Assembly (NCBI RefSeq): GCF_011045195.1
Contig: NZ_CP049199.1
Coordinates: 3,038,001 to 3,102,000 of the forward strand
From: Caulobacter soli
Lineage (GTDB): Bacteria > Pseudomonadota > Alphaproteobacteria > Caulobacterales > Caulobacteraceae
DNA length: 64,000 nucleotides
Reading direction: 5' to 3'
Position 1 is the stretch's first letter. Each line of letters starts with the position of its first letter. The notes below the pieces were generated by a model. The model had not been told where the DNA came from. It was given only the letters and a program-made list of their open reading frames with translations, and did not search any database. The position numbers and the translations under genes are program-made. This document shows positions 16,910-25,003 of this stretch, in pieces.

Positions 16910-18238
16910 CTATTTCGCAGGATCGACCAGGGCCTGGTAGACCAGGGTGGCGGCGTCATCGTCGATCTTGGCCAGGGCCGGGTCGATCTCCTTGGCCAGG
17001 ATGTGGATCATTCCCAGCATGAAGAGGTCGTTCTTGGGATCGATCCAGAACCAGGTGCCGGCCGCGCCGCCCCAGCTATAGGTCCCCTCGCCTCGCAGCG
17101 TGCCGGCCCGAGCCGGATCGGTGACCACCGCGACGTCGAGACCGAACCCGACGCCTCTGGCCGGCGAGAATTGAGCGCCCGGCGCAGCCATCACGATGTC
17201 GGTCAGGTGGTTGCTGGCCATCAGCTGGATCGTGCCCGGCGACAAAATGCGTGCGCCGTCCAGCTGGCCGCCGTTCAGCAGCATCTGGGCGAAACGGGCA
17301 TAGTCGGCCGTGGTCGAGACCAACCCGCCGCCGCCCGAGGCGATCGCGGGCGGCTTGCTGACGTCCAGCACCATGAAATTGTCGGCCGGCTTCAAGGCGC
17401 GGGTCTTGGGATCGGGAATATAGAGCGCGGCCAAGCGGTCCTGCTTGGTCGGCGGAACCCAGAAGGCGGTGTCGGTCATCTTCAGCGGATCGAAGATACG
17501 GCTCTTCATGAAGTCGGCCAGGCTCATGCCCGACAGCCGCTCGACGATCAGTCCCTGGATGTCGACCGAGACGCTGTAGCGCCATTCGGTCCCCGGCTGG
17601 CTGGCCAGGGGCAGTTTGGCCAAGGTGGTCAGGAACTCGGCCTGGGTCTTGGAGCCCAGCAGGCCGCTATCGCGATAGGCCTTCTCGACCGGCTGATCCG
17701 TGCGCAGACCATAGGCGAAGCCGCCGGTGTGGCTCATGATCTCGCGCATGGTCGGCGCGCGCGTCGCCGGCTCGGTGATGAAGGTCCCGTCGGGGTTCTG
17801 GCCCTTGTAGACCTGCAGGTGAGCCAACTCGGGCACGAACTTGGTGACCGGATCGTCGAGGCGCCATTTGCCCTCTTCGAACAGGATCATCATCGCCACG
17901 CCGGTCACCGGCTTGGACTGGGAATAGATCCGGAAGATCGTGTCCTTGGTCATCGGCGCGCCGCCGATCGCCGTCTTGCCGAAGGTCTCGTAGCTGACGA
18001 TCTTGCCATGGCGAGCGACCATGGTGATCGCGCCCGGCAAGTGACCCTGGTCGACCAGGCCCTGCATGTAGACGTCCAGGCGCTTGAGGCGTTCGGGCGA
18101 GAAGCCCTCGGCCTCCGGTGCTGCGGGGGCCAGGATCGCCGCCGTCGGCGCCTTGGGAGCGCTCCAGGCCGGAGCGCCCGCGAAGGCCATGACGGCAAAC
18201 GCCGCCGCCATCATCCGCCGAACTCGCATCGCCACCAC
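16910..18238 (-). CDS. Secreted serine hydrolase, family VIII esterase-like
   Basis: 442 residues with a signal peptide (about 1-27, ending AWSA). The class C beta-lactamase fold is shown by catalytic SQSK in RIYSQSKPVTGVAM and by YSVSVD, where the usual Tyr-x-Asn reads Tyr-Ser-Val. The C-terminal GTYSWGGAAGTWFWIDP is the W-G-G form typical of family VIII carboxylesterases (EstB type) instead of a KTG box. Most likely a periplasmic esterase. ATG at 18238, with another ATG three codons on. It is preceded by the divergent tRNA-Thr gene. It is unrelated in operon terms to the other class C-like hydrolase at 8221. Confidence 0.88.
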   Translation of the reverse strand: MVAMRVRRMMAAAFAVMAFAGAPAWSAPKAPTAAILAPAAPEAEGFSPERLKRLDVYMQGLVDQGHLPGAITMVARHGKIVSYETFGKTAIGGAPMTKDTIFRIYSQSKPVTGVAMMILFEEGKWRLDDPVTKFVPELAHLQVYKGQNPDGTFITEPATRAPTMREIMSHTGGFAYGLRTDQPVEKAYRDSGLLGSKTQAEFLTTLAKLPLASQPGTEWRYSVSVDIQGLIVERLSGMSLADFMKSRIFDPLKMTDTAFWVPPTKQDRLAALYIPDPKTRALKPADNFMVLDVSKPPAIASGGGGLVSTTADYARFAQMLLNGGQLDGARILSPGTIQLMASNHLTDIVMAAPGAQFSPARGVGFGLDVAVVTDPARAGTLRGEGTYSWGGAAGTWFWIDPKNDLFMLGMIHILAKEIDPALAKIDDDAATLVYQALVDPAK

Positions 18239-18366
18239 CCCGAACAGTTGTTTGAGCGCACCTTAGCTTGGTTTGGCCGCGCGGCAATGGATCAGGTTGG
18301 CGCCCGCACTTGCCCGCCCCCCATCCTTGCCGCTAAGGAGAACGCCCGCTCGGCGTAGCGGTGTTG

Positions 18367-18441
18367 GCCGGATTAGCTCAGCGGTAGAGCAGCGGTTTTG
18401 TAAACCGAAGGTCGGGGGTTCAATCCCCTCATCCGGCACCA
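18367..18441 (+). tRNA. tRNA-Thr (anticodon UGU)
   Basis: A cloverleaf can be drawn in full: acceptor GCCGGAT / ATCCGGC, D arm GCTC-AGCGGTA-GAGC, anticodon loop TTTGTAA with anticodon TGT, T arm GGGGG-TTCAATC-CCCTC, and an encoded CCA (18439-18441). The outermost anticodon-stem pair is a G-A mismatch, which is tolerable. TGT reads ACA/ACG threonine codons. Confidence 0.96.
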
Positions 18442-18520
18442 TTTTCCCGCCTATCAGATCGACATAGAAACGCCGCCCGATCCGTGTGGATCGAGCGGCG
18501 CCTTGCAACCTCGCGATAGA

Positions 18521-21037
18521 CTAGAACGTCTTGCGCAGGGTCACGCCATACATGCGCGGCGGGGTCGGATAGCCGCTGTAGCTGCCGTCCTGAGCCACGG
18601 TCGGGAAGGTAGCGATCAGGCTCTCATCGTTGGTCAAATTGCGAACCCAGAGCGTCGCTTCCAGCTGATGCGCGTCGTTGGTCACGCCCAGGCTGGCGTT
18701 GACGATGCTCTGGCCCCAGGTGCCGATGTCCGGCGGGGTCGTCTCGCTGAGCTGCGACTTGCTGGTGTAGTCGTATTCGACGCGCAGATAGCCACCATAG
18801 CCCTTGCCCAGCTCATGCGAGATCGTGGCCGAGGTCGATAGGCTCCACTTGGGGATACCCGCCGGCTTGTCGCCGGTCAGATCGCGGAAGTTGGGCCGCA
18901 GACCGGTCGACGGGTTCACCGGGCAGCGCGCGGTGTCGTAATTCACGCAGGCCGCGCCAGTGAACGAGTCATAGGTCGGATCCAGGTACGTGGCCGAAGC
19001 GGTCAGCGACAGCCAATCGATCGGACGATAAGCGCTGTCGACCTCGAAGCCCTTCACCGACTCCTCGCCAGCGTTGACCAGGCTGTAGCCGATGCCGGTA
19101 TAGGCGTTGGACTGGAAGCCCTTGATCGACTGATCGAAGACCGCGAGGTTCAGGTAGCCACCTTGGAAGTTGGCCTTCAGGCCTGCTTCGTAGACGCTGA
19201 CATCCTCGGGCGCGGCGGTGCGGCCCACGCCATTGGCGTTCGGCGGACGGCTGTCGGACGACAGGTTGTAGGCGCCCGCCTTCCAGCCCGTCGAATAGCT
19301 GACATAGGCGTTGACCCAACCGAAGTCGTAGGCGGCGCGGACGGCGTAGGTAACCTTGTCGCCTTTCAGCTCACCCGACTCGTTGGCGTTGGGGAAGTTG
19401 ACCGGCCCGTGGGTCGGCGAGTTGCCGTAGTAGAATTGCAGGCTGCCCAGAGCGCCGTACAGGTTGCCGGGCAGACCCAGGGCGGTGAACTGCGGCACCG
19501 CCTGCAGGTTCAGCGCCGAGAACGGGTCGCGCAGAACCACGTCCGAGACCACGCGCTTGCGGTCGTTCAGATAGGACAGGCCGCCGGTGATGGTCAGCTT
19601 GTCGGTGATCTTGTAGTCGGCCTGGCCGAACAGCGAATAGGACCGCTGCTTCATCGAATAGTCGTCGTCGATGCCCTGCCCGGCCTGGAAGTAGGTCGAA
19701 CCCGGACGGATCGACGGGGTGGCCAGGCTCTGCAGGAATTCCAGCGCATAAAGGTTCGACTTGCCGGTCAGGGCCGGACGGATGGTCGACGGCAGGGCGG
19801 CCAGCAGCGCCGCCGGCACCTGGCCGCTCAGCCCTTCGGCATAGGCCCGGATGTCCGAGCCGTAGTTGATCGTCCGGCCCGTATCGAGCTTTTCATCCTG
19901 GTAGAAGCCACCGATCAGCCAGTTGAACGGGCCGTCGCTGCTGGAGGCCAGACGCAGTTCTTGGGTGAAGGTCTTGATGGTGTTGCCATCGTCCTTGTTG
20001 GCCAAGTCGGCGCCGGTGAAGTCGACGTCCTGGAACGAGGCGCTGGTCTGCTCGCGATAGGCGGTGATCGAGGTCAGCTTGGCGAAGCTGAGGTCGTGGT
20101 CGACCTGACCCGAGATTCCCTTGCCCGTCAGGCGGTTGGTCGGATCGGTGTTGAAGACCACGTCACGGTCGAACTTCTTGGCCGGATCGCTGATCGGCTT
20201 GCCCAGGCCGAACGGCGCGGGCGCGCCGATGAACTGGGTGGCCGGACCGTTGTAGATCGAGTTCACCGCGCAGCAGACTTCGGTGATCTTGTTGTAGTCG
20301 GCGATGACCCGCACGGTGGTCGCGTCGGTCGGAACCCACAACAGGTCGCCGCGGATCGACCAGCGATCGCGGTCGTTGACGTCATTGCCGGTGGTGATGT
20401 TGGTCGCGTAGCCATCACGCTTGTTGAGGCTGCCCGACAGGCGCACGGCGACTGTGTCGCTCAGCGGACCCGTGACCGTCGCCTTCACTTGGCGCGCGTC
20501 GTAGTTGCCGAGCGTGACCTCGGCCTTGCCGCCGAAATCGAACTGAGGCTGCTTGGTCACGATGCTGATGGCGCCGGCCGAGACGTTCTTGCCGAACAGG
20601 GTCGACTGCGGACCGCGCAGGACTTCGATGCGCTCGACCTCCGGCAGGTCGTCCAGCGCCGAAGCGGAACGCGAGCGATAGACGCCGTCGATGAAGACGC
20701 CGACCGAGCTTTCGATCCCGTCGTTGCCATTGCCGTTGCCAAAGCCGCGGATGATGAAGTTGGTTTGGCTGGCGGCGTTGAACTGCGAGACCTTCAGCGA
20801 CGGCACCACCGACTGCAGGTCGATCAGATCGCGGATCTGGGCGCGCTCGATAGTCTTCTGCCCGGTGACCGCCACCGAGATCGGCACGTCCTGCAGGGTC
20901 TGTTCGCGCTTGGTCGCCGTAACGATGATTTCTTCGACGGTCGCGTTGGAGGTCGGCGGGGTTTGGGTCTGCGCCAGGGCGGGTCCAGCGACCACGAGGG
21001 CCAACAGCGACGCGCCGACGAAATGCACCTTCTTCAC
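18521..21037 (-). CDS. TonB-dependent receptor
   Basis: 838 residues. GTG at 21037 with AGGGAGAA just upstream gives a normal signal peptide (VKKVHFVGASLLALVVAGPALAQ). A TonB-box-like EEIIVTATKRE is followed by the plug domain (VPISVAVTG, IRGFGNGNGNDGIESSVGVFIDGVYRSR, ERIEVLRGPQSTLFGKN) and a 22-strand barrel ending in an aromatic residue (MYGVTLRKTF). It imports a bulky nutrient across the outer membrane with TonB-ExbBD energy. The long 'iron-complex/sucrose/xenobiotic' subtype is common in Caulobacter and sphingomonads. Substrate unknown. It is divergent from a TetR-type gene, which is its likely regulator. Confidence 0.93.
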   Translation of the reverse strand: MKKVHFVGASLLALVVAGPALAQTQTPPTSNATVEEIIVTATKREQTLQDVPISVAVTGQKTIERAQIRDLIDLQSVVPSLKVSQFNAASQTNFIIRGFGNGNGNDGIESSVGVFIDGVYRSRSASALDDLPEVERIEVLRGPQSTLFGKNVSAGAISIVTKQPQFDFGGKAEVTLGNYDARQVKATVTGPLSDTVAVRLSGSLNKRDGYATNITTGNDVNDRDRWSIRGDLLWVPTDATTVRVIADYNKITEVCCAVNSIYNGPATQFIGAPAPFGLGKPISDPAKKFDRDVVFNTDPTNRLTGKGISGQVDHDLSFAKLTSITAYREQTSASFQDVDFTGADLANKDDGNTIKTFTQELRLASSSDGPFNWLIGGFYQDEKLDTGRTINYGSDIRAYAEGLSGQVPAALLAALPSTIRPALTGKSNLYALEFLQSLATPSIRPGSTYFQAGQGIDDDYSMKQRSYSLFGQADYKITDKLTITGGLSYLNDRKRVVSDVVLRDPFSALNLQAVPQFTALGLPGNLYGALGSLQFYYGNSPTHGPVNFPNANESGELKGDKVTYAVRAAYDFGWVNAYVSYSTGWKAGAYNLSSDSRPPNANGVGRTAAPEDVSVYEAGLKANFQGGYLNLAVFDQSIKGFQSNAYTGIGYSLVNAGEESVKGFEVDSAYRPIDWLSLTASATYLDPTYDSFTGAACVNYDTARCPVNPSTGLRPNFRDLTGDKPAGIPKWSLSTSATISHELGKGYGGYLRVEYDYTSKSQLSETTPPDIGTWGQSIVNASLGVTNDAHQLEATLWVRNLTNDESLIATFPTVAQDGSYSGYPTPPRMYGVTLRKTF

Positions 21038-21439
21038 GTTATTCTCCCTGAGCATTGTTTTTGTCGTTCTCGTGCGCACGGCGGCTTCGAAGGCCACGAC
21101 GCGCGCCGCCCCGTCCGCATTTGGCGCGGGAAGGTCGGCGATCTTTTCGGTTGAGCGGTATGGCGACGACGTGGCGCGGCGCATCACCCTCGGCGAGGGC
21201 GCGGACACGGTCCTGCGCGGCGTTCGCGGCCATTACGATTTCCCCCGGGGATACGACGCCTGTTTCGGCGTTTCGCATTCCTAGGGACGATTCTAGTACA
21301 CCCCAGATATTCTAGGGCAAGTTAGAAATTTGAGGATGAAACGGAACACCGTTCTTAGAATGCTTGCCCAGGACGGCGTCGGACCGCTACCAATGCGGAA
21401 GTTCCGTAAAGAGAACACCCAGGGGAGCAGGGGAAAGCC
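21038..21439. other. Intergenic region between TonB receptor and TetR gene
   Basis: 402 bp with no supportable gene. The left half is GC-rich and featureless to my reading. The right half (about 21279-21329) is AT-richer and carries the TTCTAG repeats described separately. Promoters for both divergent genes must lie here. Confidence 0.7.
21279..21329. promoter_or_regulatory. Candidate operator cluster for the divergent TetR regulator
   Basis: Three ATTC(C)TAG units occur at 21279, 21292 and 21311. The last is part of the inverted repeat TTCTA-N8-TAGAA (21312-21316/21325-21329). TetR proteins usually bind palindromes in the divergent intergenic region, so this is the best operator candidate for control of the TonB receptor and the regulator itself. 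It is inferred from symmetry and position only. Confidence 0.45.
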
Positions 21440-22084
21440 TTGAGCGGCGACAACGACATCGCGACGGCCACGCTGGACGGCCACAAGCCGCTGTCGCACA
21501 GCCCCAAGTCGGCCAAGAAGCGGGACGCCATCCTTCGGGCGGCCACCGAGATCATCAATATCAAGGGCTACGCCCTGGCGACGATGACCGAGATCGCGGC
21601 CGCCCTCGATCTGCGCGACGCGGCGCTCTACTATTATTTCCCGAACAAGCAGGGCCTGGTTTTCGCCTGTCATCAGAGTTCGCTGGAGCGTTTCGAGCGG
21701 GTCTTGAGCGAGACCAACGCCGAAGGCGGAACCGGATTCGAAAGACTGGAACGCTTTCTGAGAGCGCTCCTGAAGGAGTCGGGCCGCAATGGTCCCCTGC
21801 TCTATTTCGGCGATCGCTCCTACCTGGACGAAGGCCAACGCGACGCGATCGCCGCTTGCAGCGAACATCTGACCCGCCGACTTGAGCGAATAATTCAGGA
21901 CGGCATGGCCGACGACTCGATCACCACCTGCGAGTCGTCGCTGGTCGTCCAATTGCTGCTGGGCATGCTGATCTGGCTGGCCAAGTGGGTGCCGACTGTC
22001 GAGGGCGTGACGGTCGATCGCCTGATGGCGGCGATTGGCGTCGTCGGCCTTCAGGGTCTGAGAAACGACGCGCGGCCGGCCTGA
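21440..22084 (+). CDS. TetR-family transcriptional regulator
   Basis: 214 residues starting at TTG 21440, supported by GGGGAAAG 4-10 nt upstream. The N-terminal HTH is clear at about residues 28-75: KRDAILRAATEIINIKGYALATM, then TEIAAALDLRDAALYYYFPNKQGLV. The C-terminal ligand and dimer domain is not assigned. Divergent from the TonB-dependent receptor gene, which it probably represses in response to the receptor's substrate or a breakdown product. Confidence 0.9.
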   Translation: MSGDNDIATATLDGHKPLSHSPKSAKKRDAILRAATEIINIKGYALATMTEIAAALDLRDAALYYYFPNKQGLVFACHQSSLERFERVLSETNAEGGTGFERLERFLRALLKESGRNGPLLYFGDRSYLDEGQRDAIAACSEHLTRRLERIIQDGMADDSITTCESSLVVQLLLGMLIWLAKWVPTVEGVTVDRLMAAIGVVGLQGLRNDARPA

Positions 22085-22100
22085 CCGCGCGCCCCGTCAT

Positions 22101-22322
22101 TCAGGCGCCCAACAGGGCCTCGTAGCGGGCGACGTTCTCGGCCAGCCACTGGCGCAGGCGTTCCAATTCGCTGATGTGGACGTGGGTCTCGTCCTGCACG
22201 TCGCCGTCTTCGGTGCGCGCCACCTGCAGCTTGCCGCTGCGCAGGGCTTCCAGGCGCTGGTCGAGCGCCTCCTGCTCGGCCTTGTGTCGCTCGACGACGC
22301 GATTGATTTCGGCCTTGTCCAT
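22101..22322 (-). CDS. Small hypothetical coiled-coil-like protein
   Basis: 73 residues from ATG 22322 (GGAGACCGAGT upstream); a start at 22343 would add seven residues. Charged and helical: MDKAEINRVVERHKAEQEALD then RLEALRSGKLQVAR, a central acidic TEDGDVQDETHVH, and SELERLRQWLAENVARYEALLG. Likely two helices separated by a turn. No signal or membrane segment. I do not recognise a family. It converges with the TetR gene, 17 nt apart. Confidence 0.7.
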   Translation of the reverse strand: MDKAEINRVVERHKAEQEALDQRLEALRSGKLQVARTEDGDVQDETHVHISELERLRQWLAENVARYEALLGA

Positions 22323-22436
22323 ACTCGGTCTCCAGAAGATCACTTGAAGTCCGAGTTTAAGGCGCGCGCCGAGGCGCGTCGATCAAACTATATCCGTGAG
22401 GAATGTCCGGGCGCCCACCCGCCCGGACCGCCGAGC

Positions 22437-22610
22437 CTAGTTATGCACCCAGCGGCAGACCTTCTGCTTGTGACCGTGATGGCGCTCCCACTTGCAGACC
22501 TTGTGCTCATGGCGATGGTGGTTGTCGCGCGCCGAAGCGGGGGCGACAGCGGCCAGGCTCAAGGCGGCGGCGGCGAGAGCGGCGGTTCCGAACAGTTTGG
22601 CGAAAGTCAT
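22437..22610 (-). CDS. Small secreted His/Cys/Trp-rich protein
   Basis: 57 residues from ATG 22610. The signal peptide is MTFAKLFGTAALAAAALSLA...APASA. The mature peptide is only about 30 residues and contains two near-repeats: HEHKVCKWERHHGH and KQKVCRWVHN (core KVCKW / KVCRW). Histidines and two cysteines suggest metal binding or an intermolecular disulfide in the periplasm; this is inference. A stand-alone sRNA candidate lies upstream on the same strand (22731-22812), with a terminator separating the two. Confidence 0.72.
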   Translation of the reverse strand: MTFAKLFGTAALAAAALSLAAVAPASARDNHHRHEHKVCKWERHHGHKQKVCRWVHN

Positions 22611-22730
22611 GTGCGTCTTGTCCTCCCAGACGTGAACGACCGAAGGCGGTCGCGAAGACCGTCCCATCGCGATGTTGTCGCCATGTTGCGATGTGTTTCC
22701 CAGCTGTCGGAACGTGCGACCGCACAGGTC

Positions 22731-22757
22731 AAAAAAAGCCCGGCGCAAAGGCCGGGC
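22731..22757 (-). terminator. Intrinsic terminator of the candidate sRNA
   Basis: Minus strand: stem GCCCGGC / GCCGGGC with a 6-nt loop, directly followed by TTTTTTT (22737-22731). It is one of the cleanest Rho-independent terminators in the window and does not belong to any protein-coding gene upstream on that strand. Confidence 0.85.
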
Positions 22758-22812
22758 AGTCATTAGGGAGGAAACGCCCAGGAAGGGCAGGAGCGCCAAA
22801 GGCGGCTCCACG
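22731..22812 (-). ncRNA. Candidate trans-acting small RNA with anti-SD motif
   Basis: Reading on minus: promoter TTGATC (22841-22846), 16-bp spacer, TAGTTA (22819-22824), predicted start near 22812. Then comes a GAGC-c-GCC/GGC-GCTC hairpin (22791-22808), a GCCC-ttcct-GGGC hairpin (22776-22788), a single-stranded TTTCCTCCCTAATG (22761-22774) complementary to Shine-Dalgarno sequences, and an intrinsic terminator (7-bp GC stem, 22738-22757, plus seven T). The region holds no open reading frame of note. This layout is that of an Hfq-type sRNA with a C-rich seed. No match to a named sRNA is claimed. Confidence 0.6.
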
Positions 22813-23070
22813 CGTTGATAACTAGTGCGGCGGGACAGCCGATCAAGGGCAAGGACGCCGGCCATTAAGGTGAAGCTGTCGAGAGCGCCCGTTTGTATGC
22901 CAAATGGGCAATCGTAAGCCCGCTGCCCAAAGCCTGAGCGCGCGCCGTTCGCGCGAAGGGCGAAAAGACAGGTTTCCAGCGTCTCCTCCTGACGGCGATT
23001 CGTATCCGTCGCGGATCGATGCCGTCGCGACGCTTGGCGCCCGGCCGGGGAAGGCGCTACGAGACGGCGC

Positions 23071-23526
23071 ATGACCGTTCTCTACATCGACGCCGACGCC
23101 TGCCCCGTGAAGGACGAGGTCTACAAGGTCGCCGCACGCTATGGCCTGAAGACCTTCGCGGTTTCCAACAGCTGGATCCGCGTGCCCCTGACCCCGGCCA
23201 TCGAGCAGATCGTGGTCGACGCGGGTCCCGACATCGCCGACGACTGGATCGCCGAGCGGGCCGGTCCGGGCGATGTGGTGATCACCAATGACATTCCATT
23301 GGCCGACCGCGTGCTGAAGGCCGGCGGTCAGGCCCTGGGCACGACAGGTCGGCTGTTCACGGTCGACACCATCGGTTCGGCCCTGGCCTCGCGGATGATC
23401 GGCGAACACCTGCGCTCGATGGGCGAGGTCACCAGCGGCCCCAAGGCCTTCGGCCCCGCCGATCGCTCCAAGTTCCTGCAGGCGCTGGACACCGCTGTCG
23501 TGAAAGCCCGGCGCGTGGTCCGATGA
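23071..23526 (+). CDS. YaiI/YqxD-family protein (DUF188, PIN-like)
   Basis: 151 residues. Signature N-terminus MTVLYIDADACPVKDEVYKVA, with D-A-D-A-C-P conserved, then VSNSWIRVPLTP, DIADDWIAERAGPGDVVITNDIPLADRVL, and the C-terminal SKFLQALD. The family has a PIN-like fold and is predicted to be a metal-dependent nuclease; function is not proven. ATG at 23071. Its TGA overlaps the arfB ATG by 4 nt, indicating coupled translation and a possible link to RNA or ribosome quality control. Confidence 0.93.
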   Translation: MTVLYIDADACPVKDEVYKVAARYGLKTFAVSNSWIRVPLTPAIEQIVVDAGPDIADDWIAERAGPGDVVITNDIPLADRVLKAGGQALGTTGRLFTVDTIGSALASRMIGEHLRSMGEVTSGPKAFGPADRSKFLQALDTAVVKARRVVR

Positions 23527-23945
23527 TCGAGATCACGTCCTGGCTGCGGATCGAGGACGACGAAATCGTCGAGAAGGCCACCCGCGCCTCGGGGCCTGGC
23601 GGTCAGCATGTCAACAAGACCAGCACGGCCATCGAGCTGCGCTTCGACGTACGCAACTCGCCCACCCTGCCCGAGGATGTGAAGACCCGGTTGGAAGCCC
23701 TGGCCGGAAGTCGCCTGACCCAGGACGGGGTGATCGTGCTCTTCGCCCAGGGCAGCCGATCCCAGGAAATGAACCGCCAGGAGGCTCGGGACCGATTGGT
23801 CGACCTGATCCGTCGCGCGACCGAAAAGCCAAAGCCTCGTCGGCCGACCAAGCCCACCTATTCCAGCAAGCTCAAGCGCCTGGAGACCAAGGGCAAGCGG
23901 TCCGGCGTCAAGGCGCTGCGGGGCCGTCCCAAGGGCGACGACTGA
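23523..23945 (+). CDS. arfB: Alternative ribosome-rescue factor ArfB (peptidyl-tRNA hydrolase)
   Basis: 140 residues. Frees ribosomes stalled without a stop codon by hydrolysing peptidyl-tRNA. The catalytic GGQ is at residues 26-28 in SGPGGQHVNKTSTA. The C-terminal tail is long and basic (KPKPRRPTKPTYSSKLKRL...), as needed to occupy the empty mRNA channel. This tail and the short length separate it from RF1/RF2. ATG overlaps the upstream YaiI-type gene (ATGA). The other rescue component, smpB, is at 36179-36637. Confidence 0.94.
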   Translation: MIEITSWLRIEDDEIVEKATRASGPGGQHVNKTSTAIELRFDVRNSPTLPEDVKTRLEALAGSRLTQDGVIVLFAQGSRSQEMNRQEARDRLVDLIRRATEKPKPRRPTKPTYSSKLKRLETKGKRSGVKALRGRPKGDD

Positions 23946-23952
23946 ACCGTTT

Positions 23953-24477
23953 CTAGCCTCGATCCCAACTCGGTTCGACGGGCCCGGGTCCGAACGACAG
24001 CACCTCGTGCTTCCACTCCGGTTCGGTGATCAGCCCGCCGAGGATCTTCTGGAGATAGGTCGCGAGATTGGTCTGCTCCTCGTGGGTGAGCTCGGCGCAG
24101 ACTTCCTGGTTGATCGGATGGATGTCTTCGCGGATCCGTCCCAGGATTTCCTGACCTTCCGGGGTCAGACGAACCACGACCTTGCGACGGTCGGAGGCCT
24201 GAGTCCCGCGCTCGACGAGGCCGTCCCGGATCAGGCCGTCGATCGAGCGGGTCAGGGTGGTGCGGTCGGCGGCCGACAGCCGCGCCAAGCGCGTCATCGA
24301 GCATTCGCCAAACCGTGACAGTGACGCCAGCGCCACCCACTTGGCGAAGCTCAATCCATGCTGCGCGATGCAGTCGGCCGCCAGGGCGCGCCGATGCTGC
24401 TCGGTCTGGTACATCAAGTAGCTGACATAGGTCGGCAACGGCAAACCGCGGCCCTCCCCTTGCTTCTGCTCTGACAT
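23953..24477 (-). CDS. MarR-family transcriptional regulator
   Basis: 174 residues from ATG 24477 (GGGGGAA upstream; a start at 24489 is possible). Winged-helix features: SMTRLARLSAADRTTLTRSIDGLIRDGLVERG (recognition helix), then the wing TQASDRRKVVVRLTPEGQEIL with the typical DRR. The N-terminal ALAADCIAQHGLSFAKWVALASL is the dimer helix. A regulator of unknown ligand. Downstream it converges with arfB, 7 nt apart; the target gene is not evident since the upstream region (24478-24735) holds no divergent gene. Confidence 0.9.
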   Translation of the reverse strand: MSEQKQGEGRGLPLPTYVSYLMYQTEQHRRALAADCIAQHGLSFAKWVALASLSRFGECSMTRLARLSAADRTTLTRSIDGLIRDGLVERGTQASDRRKVVVRLTPEGQEILGRIREDIHPINQEVCAELTHEEQTNLATYLQKILGGLITEPEWKHEVLSFGPGPVEPSWDRG

Positions 24478-24671
24478 GGTTCCCCCCACGCCAAACGGCG
24501 CGCCTTCATCTCACACGCGGCAGCCACGCACAATCACGGCTCCGCTTGCCCGCGCCGATTGCGCGCGCCTGCATGTATTTGGAACGCGACGCCGTTCCCC
24601 CTGGCGTGAACGACAGCGAACGACGTTCGACTGCGGCTAACGTCACGCTAACCATAGAGTTCCAGACGAGA

Positions 24672-24699
24672 CGGCCCCCGCGAACAAGTTCGCGGGGGC
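24672..24699 (-). terminator. 12-bp perfect hairpin after the GcrA-paralogue operon
   Basis: Stem GGCCCCCGCGAA / TTCGCGGGGGCC with a 4-nt loop. It lies 37 nt after the stop of the small gene 24736-24969 on the minus strand. The U-run is weak on both strands, so it may act as an mRNA end stabiliser rather than a strict intrinsic terminator. Confidence 0.55.
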
Positions 24700-24735
24700 C
24701 GTGTATTTCTCGCACTCTGCAAGGATAAAAGCCGA

Positions 24736-24969
24736 TCAGGCCGCGCGGCTGGCGATCGCATCCGGGATCGTGGCGTTGCGCGCGCGGGCCCGGGTCAACC
24801 AGTCGTCCGGATAGGTCTCGCGCACCACGATCGACTTGAACTGCCCCACCGGGATGCGGGTGTGTTCGCCGGGGTTGAGATCGCGCGACACCGAGTGGCC
24901 GGCGAACTCTTCGATGATGGTGATCACCTGGCTGCTGCCGGCGGTGTTCTCGATCAAAACCATGTTCAT
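24736..24969 (-). CDS. Hypothetical protein downstream of the GcrA paralogue
   Basis: 77 residues: MNMVLIENTAGSSQVITIIEE at the start, then FAGHSVSRDLNPGEHTRIPVGQFKSIVV, RETYPDDWLTRARARNA. No signal peptide or membrane segment. The beta-rich middle with NPGEHTRIPVG resembles small 'GEHxxxxV' cupin-like or binding modules, but I cannot name a family. The start is 34 nt after the stop of the GcrA-like gene on the same strand, so it is likely co-transcribed. Confidence 0.72.
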   Translation of the reverse strand: MNMVLIENTAGSSQVITIIEEFAGHSVSRDLNPGEHTRIPVGQFKSIVVRETYPDDWLTRARARNATIPDAIASRAA

Positions 24970-25003
24970 GGGGGTCGTCCTGGAGTTTGGGGTCAGGCGA
25001 TGA

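Noticed and set aside
22437..23072. 211-residue extension of the small secreted protein
   Set aside because: The long frame would cross an intrinsic terminator and lose the signal peptide; the ATG at 22610 gives a normal one.
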